Made by a program: the position numbers and the translations under genes
The notes under the pieces: model-generated
Database searches by the model: none
The model's input: the letters and a program-made list of their open reading frames with translations, nothing else
Told to the model about the DNA's origin: nothing
Part shown: one piece after another, positions 25,438-34,027 of the stretch
How positions within the stretch are numbered: the first letter of the stretch is position 1
How the letters are laid out: each line of letters starts with the position of its first letter
Assembly: GCA_002502855.1 (NCBI GenBank)
Contig: DAQK01000015.1
Coordinates: 1 to 64,000 of the forward strand
Direction: 5' to 3'
Origin: Methanobacterium sp. UBA279
Lineage (GTDB): Archaea > Methanobacteriota > Methanobacteria > Methanobacteriales > Methanobacteriaceae
Length of the DNA: 64,000 bases

Positions 25438-26964
25438 ATGAAAACTATTCGTGAAATAAACCAAAGGATCAAGGATGGAGATGCAGTGGTGGTGACCGCC
25501 GCCGAGATGACAGCCATAGTAAGAGAAAACGGTGCAAAACAGGCCGCAGAAGAAATTGACGTAGTAACAACCGGAACATTCGGCGCTATGTGCTCCTCAG
25601 GAGCCTTCCTCAACTTCGGCCACAGCGATCCCCCCATAAAAATGTCCCGCACATACTTAAATGGAGTGGAAGCCTACTCAGGACTGGCCGCTGTAGATGC
25701 TTACCTGGGGGCGACCCAGCCCAACCGTAACCCAGATATTGGTTTAGAATACGGTGGATCCCATGTAATAGAGGACCTTATTCGGGGCAATGAGATTGAA
25801 CTCATTGCAGAAGCATACGGTACTGATTGCTACCCTTTAACCGAGATAAAAACCCAGATAACACTGGAAAGTATAAACGAAGCAGTCATGGTCAATCCAC
25901 GTAACTGCTACCAGAACTATTCCTCGGCAACCAACTCCACCGATGAAACACTGTACACTTACATGGGCACCTTACTACCGAATATGGGCAATGTAAGCTA
26001 CTCCAGCGCCGGGGAACTCAGCCCACTACTAAACGACCCCTACTTCCAGACCATAGGCACCGGGAGTAGAATATTCCTCTGCGGAGCCCAGGGCTACATC
26101 ATAGGGGAAGGAACCCAGTTCGCCACTGAAGTGGAAAGGAAAAATGGGGTGCCGGTTTCAACTGCCGGGACACTGATGCTTAGGGGAAACATGAAGGAGA
26201 TGCACTCCGACTATGTACGGGGAGCGACCATGCCCAAGTACGGATCTACACTCTACGTAGGAGCAGGAATACCCATACCCATACTCAATGAAGAGTTAGC
26301 CCAGAGAACTGCCATCAGTGATGAGGAGATCACCTGCCGCATAGTAGACTATGGCGTGCCCCGAAGAAGCAAACCCATAGTAAGGGAAGCAAACTACCAC
26401 GAACTCAAAAGTGGTGTGATTGAATTAAACGGGGTGGAAGTACCCACCTCACCATTATCCAGCCAGAAAAAGGCATTAGAGATAGCCCTGAAGCTCAAAG
26501 AATGGATAGATAAGGGAGAATTCCTTTTAACTGTCCCAGTGGAGAAACTGCCCAGTAAGGGTAGAACTGTTAAGCCACTGGAGATCCAGAAACCACGTAT
26601 ACTGGTCAAGGATTTAAAGGGTGAAGCCCTGATACTAGCCCATCCAACGGATGCCATCAGTGAAGTGGCTAGGAAAATGGTGCAAAACAGCATAAACCAT
26701 TTACCAGTTGTAGATGAGGGAAATAAACTCCTGGGCATCGTGACTTCCTGGGACGTAGCCAACGCCGTGGCCCATGGTAAAAATAAACTGACGGATGTTA
26801 TGACCAAAAAGGTGATAATAGCCCGGGAGGAAGAACCAGTGGATGTTATAGCCCGAAGAATAGATAAAAATAAGATCTCAGGCCTACCCGTAATAGATAG
26901 TGACAACCGGGTGAAGGGAATGGTCACAGCAGAGGATATTTCCAGACTGATAGGTGGTGATTAA
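25438..26964 (+). CDS. L-aspartate semialdehyde sulfurtransferase (DUF39) with CBS pair
   Basis: A protein of 508 residues. Family knowledge: in methanogens this DUF39 protein, with a small NIL-ferredoxin partner, converts aspartate semialdehyde and sulfide to homocysteine, replacing the usual route. Conserved cysteines are at residue 52 (FGAMCSSGAF) and in NPRNCYQNYSSATNS (about 136). The C-terminal 120 residues form two CBS motifs (ILAHPTDAISEVARKMVQNS and VIAREEEPVDVIARRIDKNK), likely nucleotide sensors. I chose the ATG at 25438, after TGGGATATT; an ATG four codons earlier lacks a site. The partner gene begins two bases after the stop. Confidence 0.9.
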   Translation: MKTIREINQRIKDGDAVVVTAAEMTAIVRENGAKQAAEEIDVVTTGTFGAMCSSGAFLNFGHSDPPIKMSRTYLNGVEAYSGLAAVDAYLGATQPNRNPDIGLEYGGSHVIEDLIRGNEIELIAEAYGTDCYPLTEIKTQITLESINEAVMVNPRNCYQNYSSATNSTDETLYTYMGTLLPNMGNVSYSSAGELSPLLNDPYFQTIGTGSRIFLCGAQGYIIGEGTQFATEVERKNGVPVSTAGTLMLRGNMKEMHSDYVRGATMPKYGSTLYVGAGIPIPILNEELAQRTAISDEEITCRIVDYGVPRRSKPIVREANYHELKSGVIELNGVEVPTSPLSSQKKALEIALKLKEWIDKGEFLLTVPVEKLPSKGRTVKPLEIQKPRILVKDLKGEALILAHPTDAISEVARKMVQNSINHLPVVDEGNKLLGIVTSWDVANAVAHGKNKLTDVMTKKVIIAREEEPVDVIARRIDKNKISGLPVIDSDNRVKGMVTAEDISRLIGGD

Positions 26965-26966
26965 AG

Positions 26967-27353
26967 ATGAAAGCATGGCTCACATTTTCTCCAAATATAG
27001 TAAGTAAACCGATCATATCCAATCTGGTAAAAAACTACGATATCACTTTTAACATCCTACGGGCAGACATCACCCCCAAAGGGGGTAAGATGCTCATTGA
27101 AATCAGCGGAACCCAGCAGAAACAGGCCATTGATTTCATGGGGAAAGAGGGAATCCACCTCAACCCCATAAATAAAGTGGTTAAAAAAGACGAAGAAAAA
27201 TGTATAGATTGTGGTGCGTGTATTTCCTTATGCCCAGTGGAAGCAATTAAACCAGCCGAAGACTGGACAATAGAAGTAGATGACCTCAAGTGCATTGGCT
27301 GCAGCTTCTGCACCAATTCCTGTCCCACCAGGGCTATAAGGGTTATGGAGTAG
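26967..27353 (+). CDS. NIL domain-4Fe4S ferredoxin partner of the homocysteine-forming enzyme
   Basis: A protein of 128 residues. The N-terminal 75 residues form a NIL (ACT-like) domain. The C-terminus holds two 4Fe-4S motifs, CIDCGACISLCPVEA and CIGCSFCTNSCPTRA. Family knowledge: it supplies or reduces sulfur for the DUF39 enzyme just upstream, and genetic work in Methanosarcina tied both to homocysteine synthesis. It follows the upstream gene after two bases with a GGTGATTAAAG site spanning the junction, so translation is probably coupled. Confidence 0.92.
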   Translation: MKAWLTFSPNIVSKPIISNLVKNYDITFNILRADITPKGGKMLIEISGTQQKQAIDFMGKEGIHLNPINKVVKKDEEKCIDCGACISLCPVEAIKPAEDWTIEVDDLKCIGCSFCTNSCPTRAIRVME

Positions 27354-27378
27354 TTTTTCAATAAAGTGAGAGTTCATT

Positions 27379-28224
27379 TTACCCTTTATCATCGAATTCT
27401 TTGAGGATCCTTCTCCTCGCTTCACCGATGGTTAGGGGATAGGGTTTATCGAAGGGTAGTTTATCCTCCTTTCCCAGTATCTCCATGAGGTGGGCTATAC
27501 GGGGTAGTCTTAGGTTAGCTCCACGTATGGTTTCCACATCCTCGAAGACCTCCAGGGGACTTCCTTCTTTGATGATTTTCCCTTCACTAATGATGTACAC
27601 GTTATAGGCATATAAGGGTACTAGGTCGACATCATGGGTGGAGATGATGATGGTCATACCTTCCTGGTTCAGATCATGGAGTAGATGCATGATCTGCGAT
27701 GCGCCCTTAGGATCCAGACCAGATGTAGGTTCGTCCAAGACCATTATCTCCGGACGCATGGCCAGGATACCGGCGATGGCCACTCGCTTTTTTTGACCCC
27801 CGCTCAGGTGGTGGGGTGCTTTGTTCTCCATTCCCTCCATACCTACTCTTTCCAGGGACTCTTTAACCCTCTCTTCAACCTCTTCATCAGGTAAACCAAT
27901 GTTCATGGGTCCGAAGGCCACGTCCTCCATTACGGTGGGTGCAAACAGCTGATCATCAGGGTTCTGGAATACTATGCCCACCTTCTGGCGGACCTTCATC
28001 AACCCTTCTTTATCATATTTGAGTGGCTCTCCGTTTACCCGGACTGTTCCCTTATTGGGTTTTAAAATTCCATTGAAATGTAGAAATAGTGTGGATTTAC
28101 CCGCCCCGTTAGGTCCTAGAAGGGCGATTATTTTACCCTTAGCTGCGTTAAATTCCACATCTTTCAGGGCGAGAGTACCGTCTGGATAACTGTAAGTGAT
28201 ATCTTTAGTTTCTATTACATTCAT
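27379..28224 (-). CDS. cbiO: ECF transporter ATPase for cobalt or nickel (CbiO/NikO)
   Basis: An ABC ATPase of 281 residues. It has Walker A GPNGAGKST (about 37-45), the Q-loop FQNPDDQLFAPTVMEDVAFG typical of ECF ATPases, signature LSGGQKKR, Walker B VLDEPTSGLDP and the H-loop STHDVD. A C-terminal extension of about 40 residues is typical of the CbiO type. It powers uptake of Co2+ or Ni2+, needed for cobamides, hydrogenases and F430. The membrane parts (CbiM, CbiQ) are not downstream of it in this window, so it may be the last gene of a cluster or work from a distance. A NicO metal transporter pseudogene lies upstream. AGGTGAATCA precedes the ATG. Confidence 0.88.
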   Translation of the reverse strand: MNVIETKDITYSYPDGTLALKDVEFNAAKGKIIALLGPNGAGKSTLFLHFNGILKPNKGTVRVNGEPLKYDKEGLMKVRQKVGIVFQNPDDQLFAPTVMEDVAFGPMNIGLPDEEVEERVKESLERVGMEGMENKAPHHLSGGQKKRVAIAGILAMRPEIMVLDEPTSGLDPKGASQIMHLLHDLNQEGMTIIISTHDVDLVPLYAYNVYIISEGKIIKEGSPLEVFEDVETIRGANLRLPRIAHLMEILGKEDKLPFDKPYPLTIGEARRRILKEFDDKG

Positions 28225-28345
28225 TGATTCACCTTTGATGGATAATTTTAAATTGGATTTCTTTTTTAAAATCTGATTTTATGGATTTAATTTATGGACA
28301 ATATTTTGGATGCTGATATCTTATAGATGTAGGTTGGTTATATAT

Positions 28346-29001
28346 TCAATTATGGGATGTATATAATGTAATCAATCCTATAATAATGATGATGGGCCCA
28401 CTTACCAGTGGGAATTTTATTCACGGTTTCGCTTGTTAGATAACCCTGGATGAATCTTATTCCCTTAACAAAAAGCACTGAAAAGAAGAGTTATGGCTAT
28501 GGTCAGACCAGTACTGAAAACCAGAACGTAGGTGAGGCCACTGTAGATCTGGTTGTTCCCGATACTGAAGAGGAGAACGACCAGGGCTACAGGACAGGGT
28601 ATTAAACCTGTGGACAATCCGATTGCAACTACACCTTTCGTTGTGTCTATGTGGTGTTTGTGATGTTGATAGGGATGATAGAATTTCCTGATTATCCAAA
28701 TACCAACCACTATTAGTATGATTCCCCCTATCATGCTCATGACATCGTGGGTTGTATCCACGTTTAACGCCTCTAAGAGGAATAGAGGCAACTCCAAGCA
28801 GGATAACAACGATTACATGGGAGAAGACCACGGTAAAAGTCCCAGTAATGTAGCATCTTTCACAGTGCCGTCGGTACCCATGAAGACCGCCATTACGGAT
28901 TTTCCATGACCAGGTTCGAATGCATGCAATGCACCGAGTAGGAGTGGCATCAACAATAAAAGTTCGTTTCCCACGTTATTTTTAAGTGGTTTAACAGTCA
29001 T
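28346..29001 (-). pseudogene. NicO-family nickel/cobalt transporter, broken by four frame changes
   Basis: Reading the minus strand from 29001 gives the N-terminus of a NicO/RcnA-type transporter, including GALHAFEPGHGKSVMAVFMG (metal-binding HxxEPGHGK). The reading frame is then lost near 28835, continues in a second frame (VFSHVIVVILLG), and changes again near 28780. From there a third frame carries a His-rich loop and STGLIPCPVALVVLL. It hits a stop near 28465 but resumes after another shift near 28472 (FVKGIRFIQGYL) and once more near 28410 (KIPLVSGPIIIIIG), ending at 28346. The whole protein can be followed, so this is a recently broken gene or a set of assembly errors at short homopolymers. 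Confidence 0.8.
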
Positions 29002-29187
29002 CAATACCCTGTTAACAATTTTAATGTACGTATCTGGCTGGAATCTTGATAAAAATTCCGAAACCTGAACCGCACCTGTAACATTCGTCCGTTATTTTGA
29101 AGAATTTACGCAGTGTTTTTTATCTCTTTTAAGCTCATCTACTACAAATTCAACAGTAATATCAAAGAATATAGTGTAAATATGATT

Positions 29188-29334
29188 TTAGTTGATAAAA
29201 TCATCATTTTCTATGTTTTTAACACCTTTAGAAACAATTACAATCCTTGATTTTCTAGAACCAATAATTTTAAATATTTCATCCAACAAAACGTAGTTCG
29301 GGTCTTCTTTACTGTAATTTAACCTATGCTTCAT
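29188..29334 (-). CDS. Possible small protein of 48 residues
   Basis: An ORF starting MKHRLNYSKEDPNYVLLDEI and ending NDDFIN, with a GGAG site six bases before the ATG. The middle contains a basic stretch then IVIVSK, an alternating strand-like pattern. It is not recognised as a family. It lies in a decayed, AT-rich region between two pseudogenes, so it could be a remnant of a larger gene; the good ribosome site is the main support. Confidence 0.35.
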   Translation of the reverse strand: MKHRLNYSKEDPNYVLLDEIFKIIGSRKSRIVIVSKGVKNIENDDFIN

Positions 29335-29504
29335 GTATATCTCCAAAAAAATATATGTAAGTAATAGTAATTAAATTTAACGGTTTAGAAGCCTATATAT
29401 AATTATTTATCAAAAAAAATAAAATATATTTTTTACAAAAAAAACACAAACAAAAACCCCTTCAAACACACCAAAAAACAGGACAAAAACGACTCTTTCA
29501 AACC
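29335..29504. other. AT-rich, low-complexity spacer
   Basis: Starts with plain AT-rich sequence. From about 29410 it is dominated by A with C, and has very few G. No promoter or gene is evident. It directly replaces the missing 5' part of the MATE gene that follows, so it may be the scar of the truncation. The stretch 29002-29187 to its left is also featureless. Confidence 0.4.
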
Positions 29505-29937
29505 AAAAAATCTAAGGGGCTAAACTACTCTGTAAAAATAGGATCTCTTACAGCTTTAATTTTGGCTATTTTAACCTTCATATTAGCGCCTGTTATTTGT
29601 TTACATCCCACAGAGCGCTTATTTGGCACCGACCATTGCTGCTTTCCTTCAGGTGATATGTTTCTTCTATATCTTCATGCCTCCGGTGGTTATGTCTAGT
29701 TCCATTTTCCAGGGAACAGGTAAGGAAATGTCTTCATTGACCCTGGCCATACTTAGAAACATGATACCGATGATTATCTTCGCTTATATTCTGGCCATAC
29801 TCCTTAATATGGGCGAAAGGGGAGTTTGGTGGGGTATTGTGGCGGGAGATATTGCGGAGGGTATAGTTGCCTATGTATGGGCGCGTTTCTATATAAAAAG
29901 ACTCCAGGATACTTATAAAGGGGAAGTTACCTCCTGA
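29505..29937 (+). pseudogene. MATE-family efflux transporter, 3' fragment with a frameshift
   Basis: Only about the last 140 residues of a MATE exporter remain. The first part (LNYSVKIGSLTALILAILTF, then ILAPV) is in one frame. Near 29595 the frame shifts, and the rest follows: LFVYIPQSAYLAPTIAAFLQ, FQGTGKEMSSLTLAILRNM and the final membrane segments. The N-terminal 300 or so residues expected for the family are missing and replaced by A-rich sequence. No usable start or ribosome site is present. Confidence 0.8.
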
Positions 29938-30032
29938 ATTAAATAAAATCAGTTACCCCTATTATGAAATCAGTTACATCTACTTATGATATCCCCCGGT
30001 TCAAACTCATGTAATTCCTGTCAGGGCCCAAA

Positions 30033-30111
30033 ACCTTTTTAAGGTGTTATGACCAAGACTTGGTTACTGTAAATTTAAAGTATAACCTACTTTTTTTAGG
30101 GACACTGTCCC
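30033..30111 (+). promoter_or_regulatory. Two palindromes upstream of the L15e superoperon
   Basis: ACCTT-TTT-AAGGT is at 30033-30045. A perfect 13-base dyad GGGACACTGTCCC is at 30099-30111, 39 bases before the L15e start. Between them lies AT-rich sequence with a T-run. A 12-codon ORF (30112-30150, MDVAKAEQKEVF) starts directly after the second dyad and ends directly before the L15e TTG. The dyads could be operator sites for the whole operon. Confidence 0.4.
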
Positions 30112-30150
30112 ATGGATGTGGCGAAGGCTGAACAAAAAGAGGTGTTTTAA

Positions 30151-30696
30151 TTGTATAAATATATTAGACAAGCTTGGAAAAATACTGACGACTCCTATAT
30201 CAAGGAGTTAATGCAGAAGAGAGCTCCAGAGTGGAGAAAAGAAAACGTAATTACGAGAATTGACCGACCAACCAGACTCGACAGGGCACGATCCTTAGGT
30301 TACAAGGCCAAAAAAGGATACGTACTGGTAAGGACCCGTGTCCGCAGGGGTGGAAGGAGAAAAACCCGATTCAAAGCCGGTAGAAGACCTAAAAGAATGG
30401 GTGTAACCAAGATCACCCCTCAAAAATCCATAAAAAGGATAGCCGAGGAAAGGGTGGCCCGGAAATACCCCAACTTAGAGGTTTTAAATTCCTACTGGGT
30501 ATGGGAAGATGGGAAATTCAAGTTCTATGAAGTTATTCTGGTAGACCCAAACCACCCATCCATTAAAAATGATAGTAACATCAACTGGATTGGAGAAAAA
30601 CAGCATACCAACCGGGTTTTCAGAGGCCTTACCAGTGAAGGTCAAAAGACCAGAGGCCTTCGAAATAAGGGTAAGGGAGCTGAGAAGGTCCGGTAA
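30151..30696 (+). CDS. rpl15e: 50S ribosomal protein L15e
   Basis: A basic protein of 181 residues matching eukaryotic/archaeal L15e over its full length: MYKYIRQAWKN, RAPEWRKENVITRIDRPTRL, RTRVRRGGRRKTRFKAGRRP and TNRVFRGLTSEGQKTRGLR. It binds 23S rRNA. The start is TTG, with GAGGTG six bases upstream. It heads the archaeal exosome superoperon; the next gene starts three bases after its stop. Confidence 0.96.
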   Translation: MYKYIRQAWKNTDDSYIKELMQKRAPEWRKENVITRIDRPTRLDRARSLGYKAKKGYVLVRTRVRRGGRRKTRFKAGRRPKRMGVTKITPQKSIKRIAEERVARKYPNLEVLNSYWVWEDGKFKFYEVILVDPNHPSIKNDSNINWIGEKQHTNRVFRGLTSEGQKTRGLRNKGKGAEKVR

Positions 30697-30699
30697 ATA

Positions 30700-31113
30700 A
30701 TGATCCATAACGTCTCTTATCGAACCTTTGTTTATGGAACAGAAAACGAGGAAAAAGTGAAGAAAGCAGTTAAAACTCTTTTTCCCAACTCCTCACCCCA
30801 AATGGAATACACTGAAGGCTACTGGAAAAATCCAGTACTAATTTTGCACGATAAAATCGAAAAAAAGAAGGAGATCAGAGATTTTATCGGTACACTCCAA
30901 GATACATCTACTGCAGATAAAATCCGGAAGGATCTAGACAGGAAGATGGATGATAAAGGCAACTTATTTCTCCGTTTTGATAAACAAAGGGCCTATCTTG
31001 ATGAACTAGAGATAGTGGAACATGGTGACTCCATCCATGTTAAGATCAAAATCGCAGCATACCCTGCCCGAAAAGAAGTTGCCATGAAACTTGCCAGGCA
31101 GATTTGGGGGTGA
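30700..31113 (+). CDS. Predicted RNA-binding exosome-associated protein (COG1325)
   Basis: A protein of 137 residues of the COG1325 family, predicted from its constant position in the archaeal exosome operon to be an exosome-linked RNA-binding factor. Typical pieces are the N-terminal HNVSYRTFVYGTENEEKV, RDFIGTLQDTSTADKIRKDL and the LFLRFDKQRAYLDEL block. No enzyme motif is visible. It starts three bases after the L15e stop and ends two bases before rnp3, so it is clearly part of the operon. Confidence 0.85.
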   Translation: MIHNVSYRTFVYGTENEEKVKKAVKTLFPNSSPQMEYTEGYWKNPVLILHDKIEKKKEIRDFIGTLQDTSTADKIRKDLDRKMDDKGNLFLRFDKQRAYLDELEIVEHGDSIHVKIKIAAYPARKEVAMKLARQIWG

Positions 31114-31115
31114 AG

Positions 31116-31844
31116 ATGATTTTATTTTTTGATTTCCATGTAAAAGATGACCCTGAACTGGTTAAAGAAGCTGATAGATTAGGGTATGCTGGTTTAGCAC
31201 TGTTTTCGAATGGAAATGGGAATAATTCTAGTGGAAATGGGAATAAAGTTGAAGTTGCAAGTGGAGAAACAACAAACCAGGAAAATTCCACCAAGAAAGA
31301 AAATCCCATCAAAACTTATAAAGGGATCTTCATTTCCGCGAAAAACCCAGAAAGCATGAGGCAAAAGGTTAAAAAGTCCAGGAAGAATGCCGATGTTATC
31401 ATGGTGCGTGGTGGTGACCAGAAGATAAACAGAGCGGCCTGTGAAGATCCCCAGGTAGATATACTGTCAGCACCCTACCTCAAACGGAGGGACTGTGGCA
31501 TCAACCATGTTATGGCCAAAAAAGCCGCCCTTAACGAAGTGGCAGTTGAATTAAACATTAAATATCTGACTAAAACTAATTCTTATCTACATTACAAGGT
31601 ATTATCCCATTTTAGGGAGATAATTAAATTGGAAAGGAAATATGGCTTCCCCCTCATCATCACCAGCGATGCAGAGTCCATCTATGACCTGCACACACCC
31701 CAGGATCTAATTGCCTTATCGGGATGTTTTGGGTTGGATCGGGAAGAAGCAGAAGCTGCACTTTCTGAAACTCCACAGAAAATAATTGAAAGGAGTGAAA
31801 CTAGAGATAAAGTCGTTGTAGACGGAGTTAAGATTATCGAGTAG
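31116..31844 (+). CDS. rnp3: RNase P protein component 3 (p30) with low-complexity insert
   Basis: A protein of 242 residues forming the TIM-barrel-like p30 subunit of archaeal RNase P, which matures tRNA 5' ends. Family blocks are ADVIMVRGGDQKINRAACED (about 105-125), VDILSAPYLKRRDCGINHV and PLIITSDAESIYDLHTPQDL. Residues 31-66 form an unusual Asn/Gly/Ser/Lys-rich stretch, beginning SNGNGNNSSGNGNK, encoded by imperfect tandem repeats. It lies between the first helix and second strand and is probably a surface loop. The ATG at 31116 has GGGGGTGA just upstream; an upstream in-frame TTG is less likely. Confidence 0.93.
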   Translation: MILFFDFHVKDDPELVKEADRLGYAGLALFSNGNGNNSSGNGNKVEVASGETTNQENSTKKENPIKTYKGIFISAKNPESMRQKVKKSRKNADVIMVRGGDQKINRAACEDPQVDILSAPYLKRRDCGINHVMAKKAALNEVAVELNIKYLTKTNSYLHYKVLSHFREIIKLERKYGFPLIITSDAESIYDLHTPQDLIALSGCFGLDREEAEAALSETPQKIIERSETRDKVVVDGVKIIE

Positions 31845-31908
31845 GATTATTGACATTATAGGAGTAGGAATATCATAAAGTAAGATTGCCGATTTTACTG
31901 TGGTTTAA

Positions 31909-32289
31909 ATGAAGCTTAAAATATTACCCCCGCATCTCAGGAACAAGAAAAGATACCTGGCATTTGAAGTCCGGTCGCAAAATCCCCTCACACGTGATGA
32001 GGTAATATCTTTAATATGGGGGGCTGCGGGAGGTTTATACGGCTCCTGTGGTGTCAGTGGCTTTGATCTGTGGGTGGTTAAGGTATGGAAATGTAATTCA
32101 TCCGGGCAGAACATTACTAAGGGAATTCTGCGCTGCAGGAGGGGGAAGGTCGACAGGGTAAGATCGGTTTTCCCAGTTATAAATCGTTTTAAAGGTAAAA
32201 GAGTAGTATTCCATACATTAGGTGTTTCTGGGACAATTAAATCAGCGAGACGTAAATTTATTAAAGAGGGTTCACAAAGTTTATTTTAA
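31909..32289 (+). CDS. rnp2: RNase P protein component 2 (Pop5)
   Basis: A protein of 126 residues, the Pop5 subunit that pairs with p30 in archaeal RNase P. It begins MKLKILPPHLRNKKRYLAFE, and the conserved GLYGSCGVSGFDLWVVKVW block is in the middle. GILRCRRGKVDRVRSVF and a basic C-terminus follow. It is 64 bases downstream of rnp3 with GTGGTTTAA before the ATG. The following 160-base gap probably holds a separate promoter for psmA. Confidence 0.95.
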   Translation: MKLKILPPHLRNKKRYLAFEVRSQNPLTRDEVISLIWGAAGGLYGSCGVSGFDLWVVKVWKCNSSGQNITKGILRCRRGKVDRVRSVFPVINRFKGKRVVFHTLGVSGTIKSARRKFIKEGSQSLF

Positions 32290-32451
32290 TTATTGATTAA
32301 TTTTTAATTCGAATCTTTTTTATAGTAAAATTATTATAAGATATTATTGTTATTTTCTTGATACCAAGATATCTGATAATTAACTAAATCATAAAGAAAG
32401 GGTTTAAAGAGTACGTTCATTTCGTAATTAAAAAAATGAGAGGTATATTAT

Positions 32452-33210
32452 ATGCAACCGTTTCCAGCAGCAGGATATGATAAGGGTATATCCATATTTA
32501 GCCCCGATGGAAGGCTTTTCCAAGTTGAATATGCAAGAGAAGCCGTAAAGCGAGGTACAACTTCATTGGGCGTTAAATCAACGGAAGGAGTAGTGCTGGT
32601 GGTAGATAAAAGACCAACCAGCAAACTGGTAGAGCCCAAATCAATTGAAAAGATATTCAAGATCGATGAGCATATAGGCGCAGCAACGTCAGGTCTGGTG
32701 GCAGATGCCAGAAACTTGATCGAGAAGGCCAGAATGGAATCCCAGATCAACAGAATAACCTATAACGAGCCCATACGTGTAGAAGCACTGGCCAAGAAGA
32801 TATGTGACCTGAAACAGATGTACACCCAGCACGGTGGAGTAAGACCATTCGGTTCAGCCCTGATAATAGGCGGAGTAAACGATACTGGCTGCCGATTATT
32901 TGAAACCGACCCCAGCGGGGCGCTGATAGAGTACAAAGCCACTGCTATAGGTTCTGGAAGGACCAATGCCATGGATGAATTTGAGAAAAAATACAGAGAA
33001 GACATGAACCTGGAAGAAGCCATAGAACTGGCACTCGACGCCGTATATGAAGCAACTGAAGGAAAAACCACAGTGGAAAGCGTGGAGATAGCGGTAGTGG
33101 AAAGTGCCACCAAGAAATTCAGAAAACTAACCGACGACGAGATAGCCGAACACGTTGAAGAATTACTTTTAAGAAAACCTAAAGAAACAGAAGGAGAAGA
33201 AGAGGAATAA
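32452..33210 (+). CDS. psmA: Proteasome alpha subunit
   Basis: A protein of 252 residues forming the outer rings of the 20S proteasome and gating substrate entry. The N-terminal gate and alpha signature are clear: YDKGISIFSPDGRLFQVEYA (residues 9-28). The Lys that docks the C-termini of the activator ATPase is in RPTSKLVEPKSIEKIF. The acidic C-terminus is typical. The ATG has GAGAGGTATATTAT upstream. SBDS starts four bases after its stop, as is usual in the archaeal superoperon. Confidence 0.97.
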   Translation: MQPFPAAGYDKGISIFSPDGRLFQVEYAREAVKRGTTSLGVKSTEGVVLVVDKRPTSKLVEPKSIEKIFKIDEHIGAATSGLVADARNLIEKARMESQINRITYNEPIRVEALAKKICDLKQMYTQHGGVRPFGSALIIGGVNDTGCRLFETDPSGALIEYKATAIGSGRTNAMDEFEKKYREDMNLEEAIELALDAVYEATEGKTTVESVEIAVVESATKKFRKLTDDEIAEHVEELLLRKPKETEGEEEE

Positions 33211-33214
33211 GATA

Positions 33215-33907
33215 ATGGTAACTCTTGAAGACGCAGTAATTGCCCGACTGGAATATTACGGCGAACACTTTGAAATTCTGGTAGACCCAAACCTGGCTGC
33301 TGATTTCAAGAGGGGTAAAGAGATAGAACTGGAAGACATACTGGCCGTGGAAGAGATATTCAAGGATGCTAAGAAAGGAGATAAAGCATCCGAAGAGGCC
33401 ATGTTAAAGGCTTTTGAGACCACCGACCCAGCCGAAGTCGCTGCCTTTATAATAAAAAAAGGACAGATACAGTTAACTGCCCAGCAACGTAAAGAGATGC
33501 AGGAAGAAAAGAGGAAGATGATCGTAGCCACCATAACCAGGGAAGCAATAAATCCTCAGACAAAACTTCCCCACCCAGCAAGAAGAATAGAAATAGCCAT
33601 GGAAGAAGCTAAAATACACGTAGACCCATTTAAGAGCGTTGATGAGCAGGTTACAGAGACCTTAAAAGCCATCCGTACCAAGATACCCATCAAATTTGAA
33701 AAGGTCCAGGTAGCCATAAAGATACCGGGGGACGTCCAGGGGAAAGTGTACAGCATCATCCCCGAATTCGGGACCACCAAAAACGAGGAATGGCAGCGTG
33801 ATGGTTCATGGATAGCTGTGGTGGAAATACCCGGTGGTATGCAGGACAACTTCTATCAAAGGTTGAACGAGTTAACCCACGGACAGGTGGAGACCAAACT
33901 ATTATAA
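33215..33907 (+). CDS. SBDS ribosome maturation protein (Sdo1)
   Basis: A protein of 230 residues with the three SBDS domains. The N-terminal FYSH domain contains RLEYYGEHFEILVDPNLA and KGQIQLTAQQRKEM. The helical middle domain contains HPARRIEIAMEEAKIHVDP. The C-terminal ferredoxin-like domain contains VAIKIPGDVQGKVYSII. Family knowledge: with an EF-2-like GTPase it releases the anti-association factor aIF6 from new 50S subunits. GAGGAATAAGATA precedes the ATG, at the end of psmA. Confidence 0.96.
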   Translation: MVTLEDAVIARLEYYGEHFEILVDPNLAADFKRGKEIELEDILAVEEIFKDAKKGDKASEEAMLKAFETTDPAEVAAFIIKKGQIQLTAQQRKEMQEEKRKMIVATITREAINPQTKLPHPARRIEIAMEEAKIHVDPFKSVDEQVTETLKAIRTKIPIKFEKVQVAIKIPGDVQGKVYSIIPEFGTTKNEEWQRDGSWIAVVEIPGGMQDNFYQRLNELTHGQVETKLL

Positions 33908-34027
33908 AAATTACCCATAAATCAATATCAATATTATAATACATAACCAATGTTATTAATAACGATACCAAACAGAGTACTCTAGGAGACTTATTCTTAT
34001 TTTTTCTTAAAATAGGAGGATTTTTCA

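Noticed and set aside
29410..29510. A structural RNA in the A/C-rich stretch
   Set aside because: Almost no G and no stable pairing; it looks like low-complexity sequence.
32760..33290. A 176-codon ORF on the minus strand opposite psmA and SBDS
   Set aside because: Serine-rich low-complexity translation that crosses a gene boundary; the plus-strand genes are certain.
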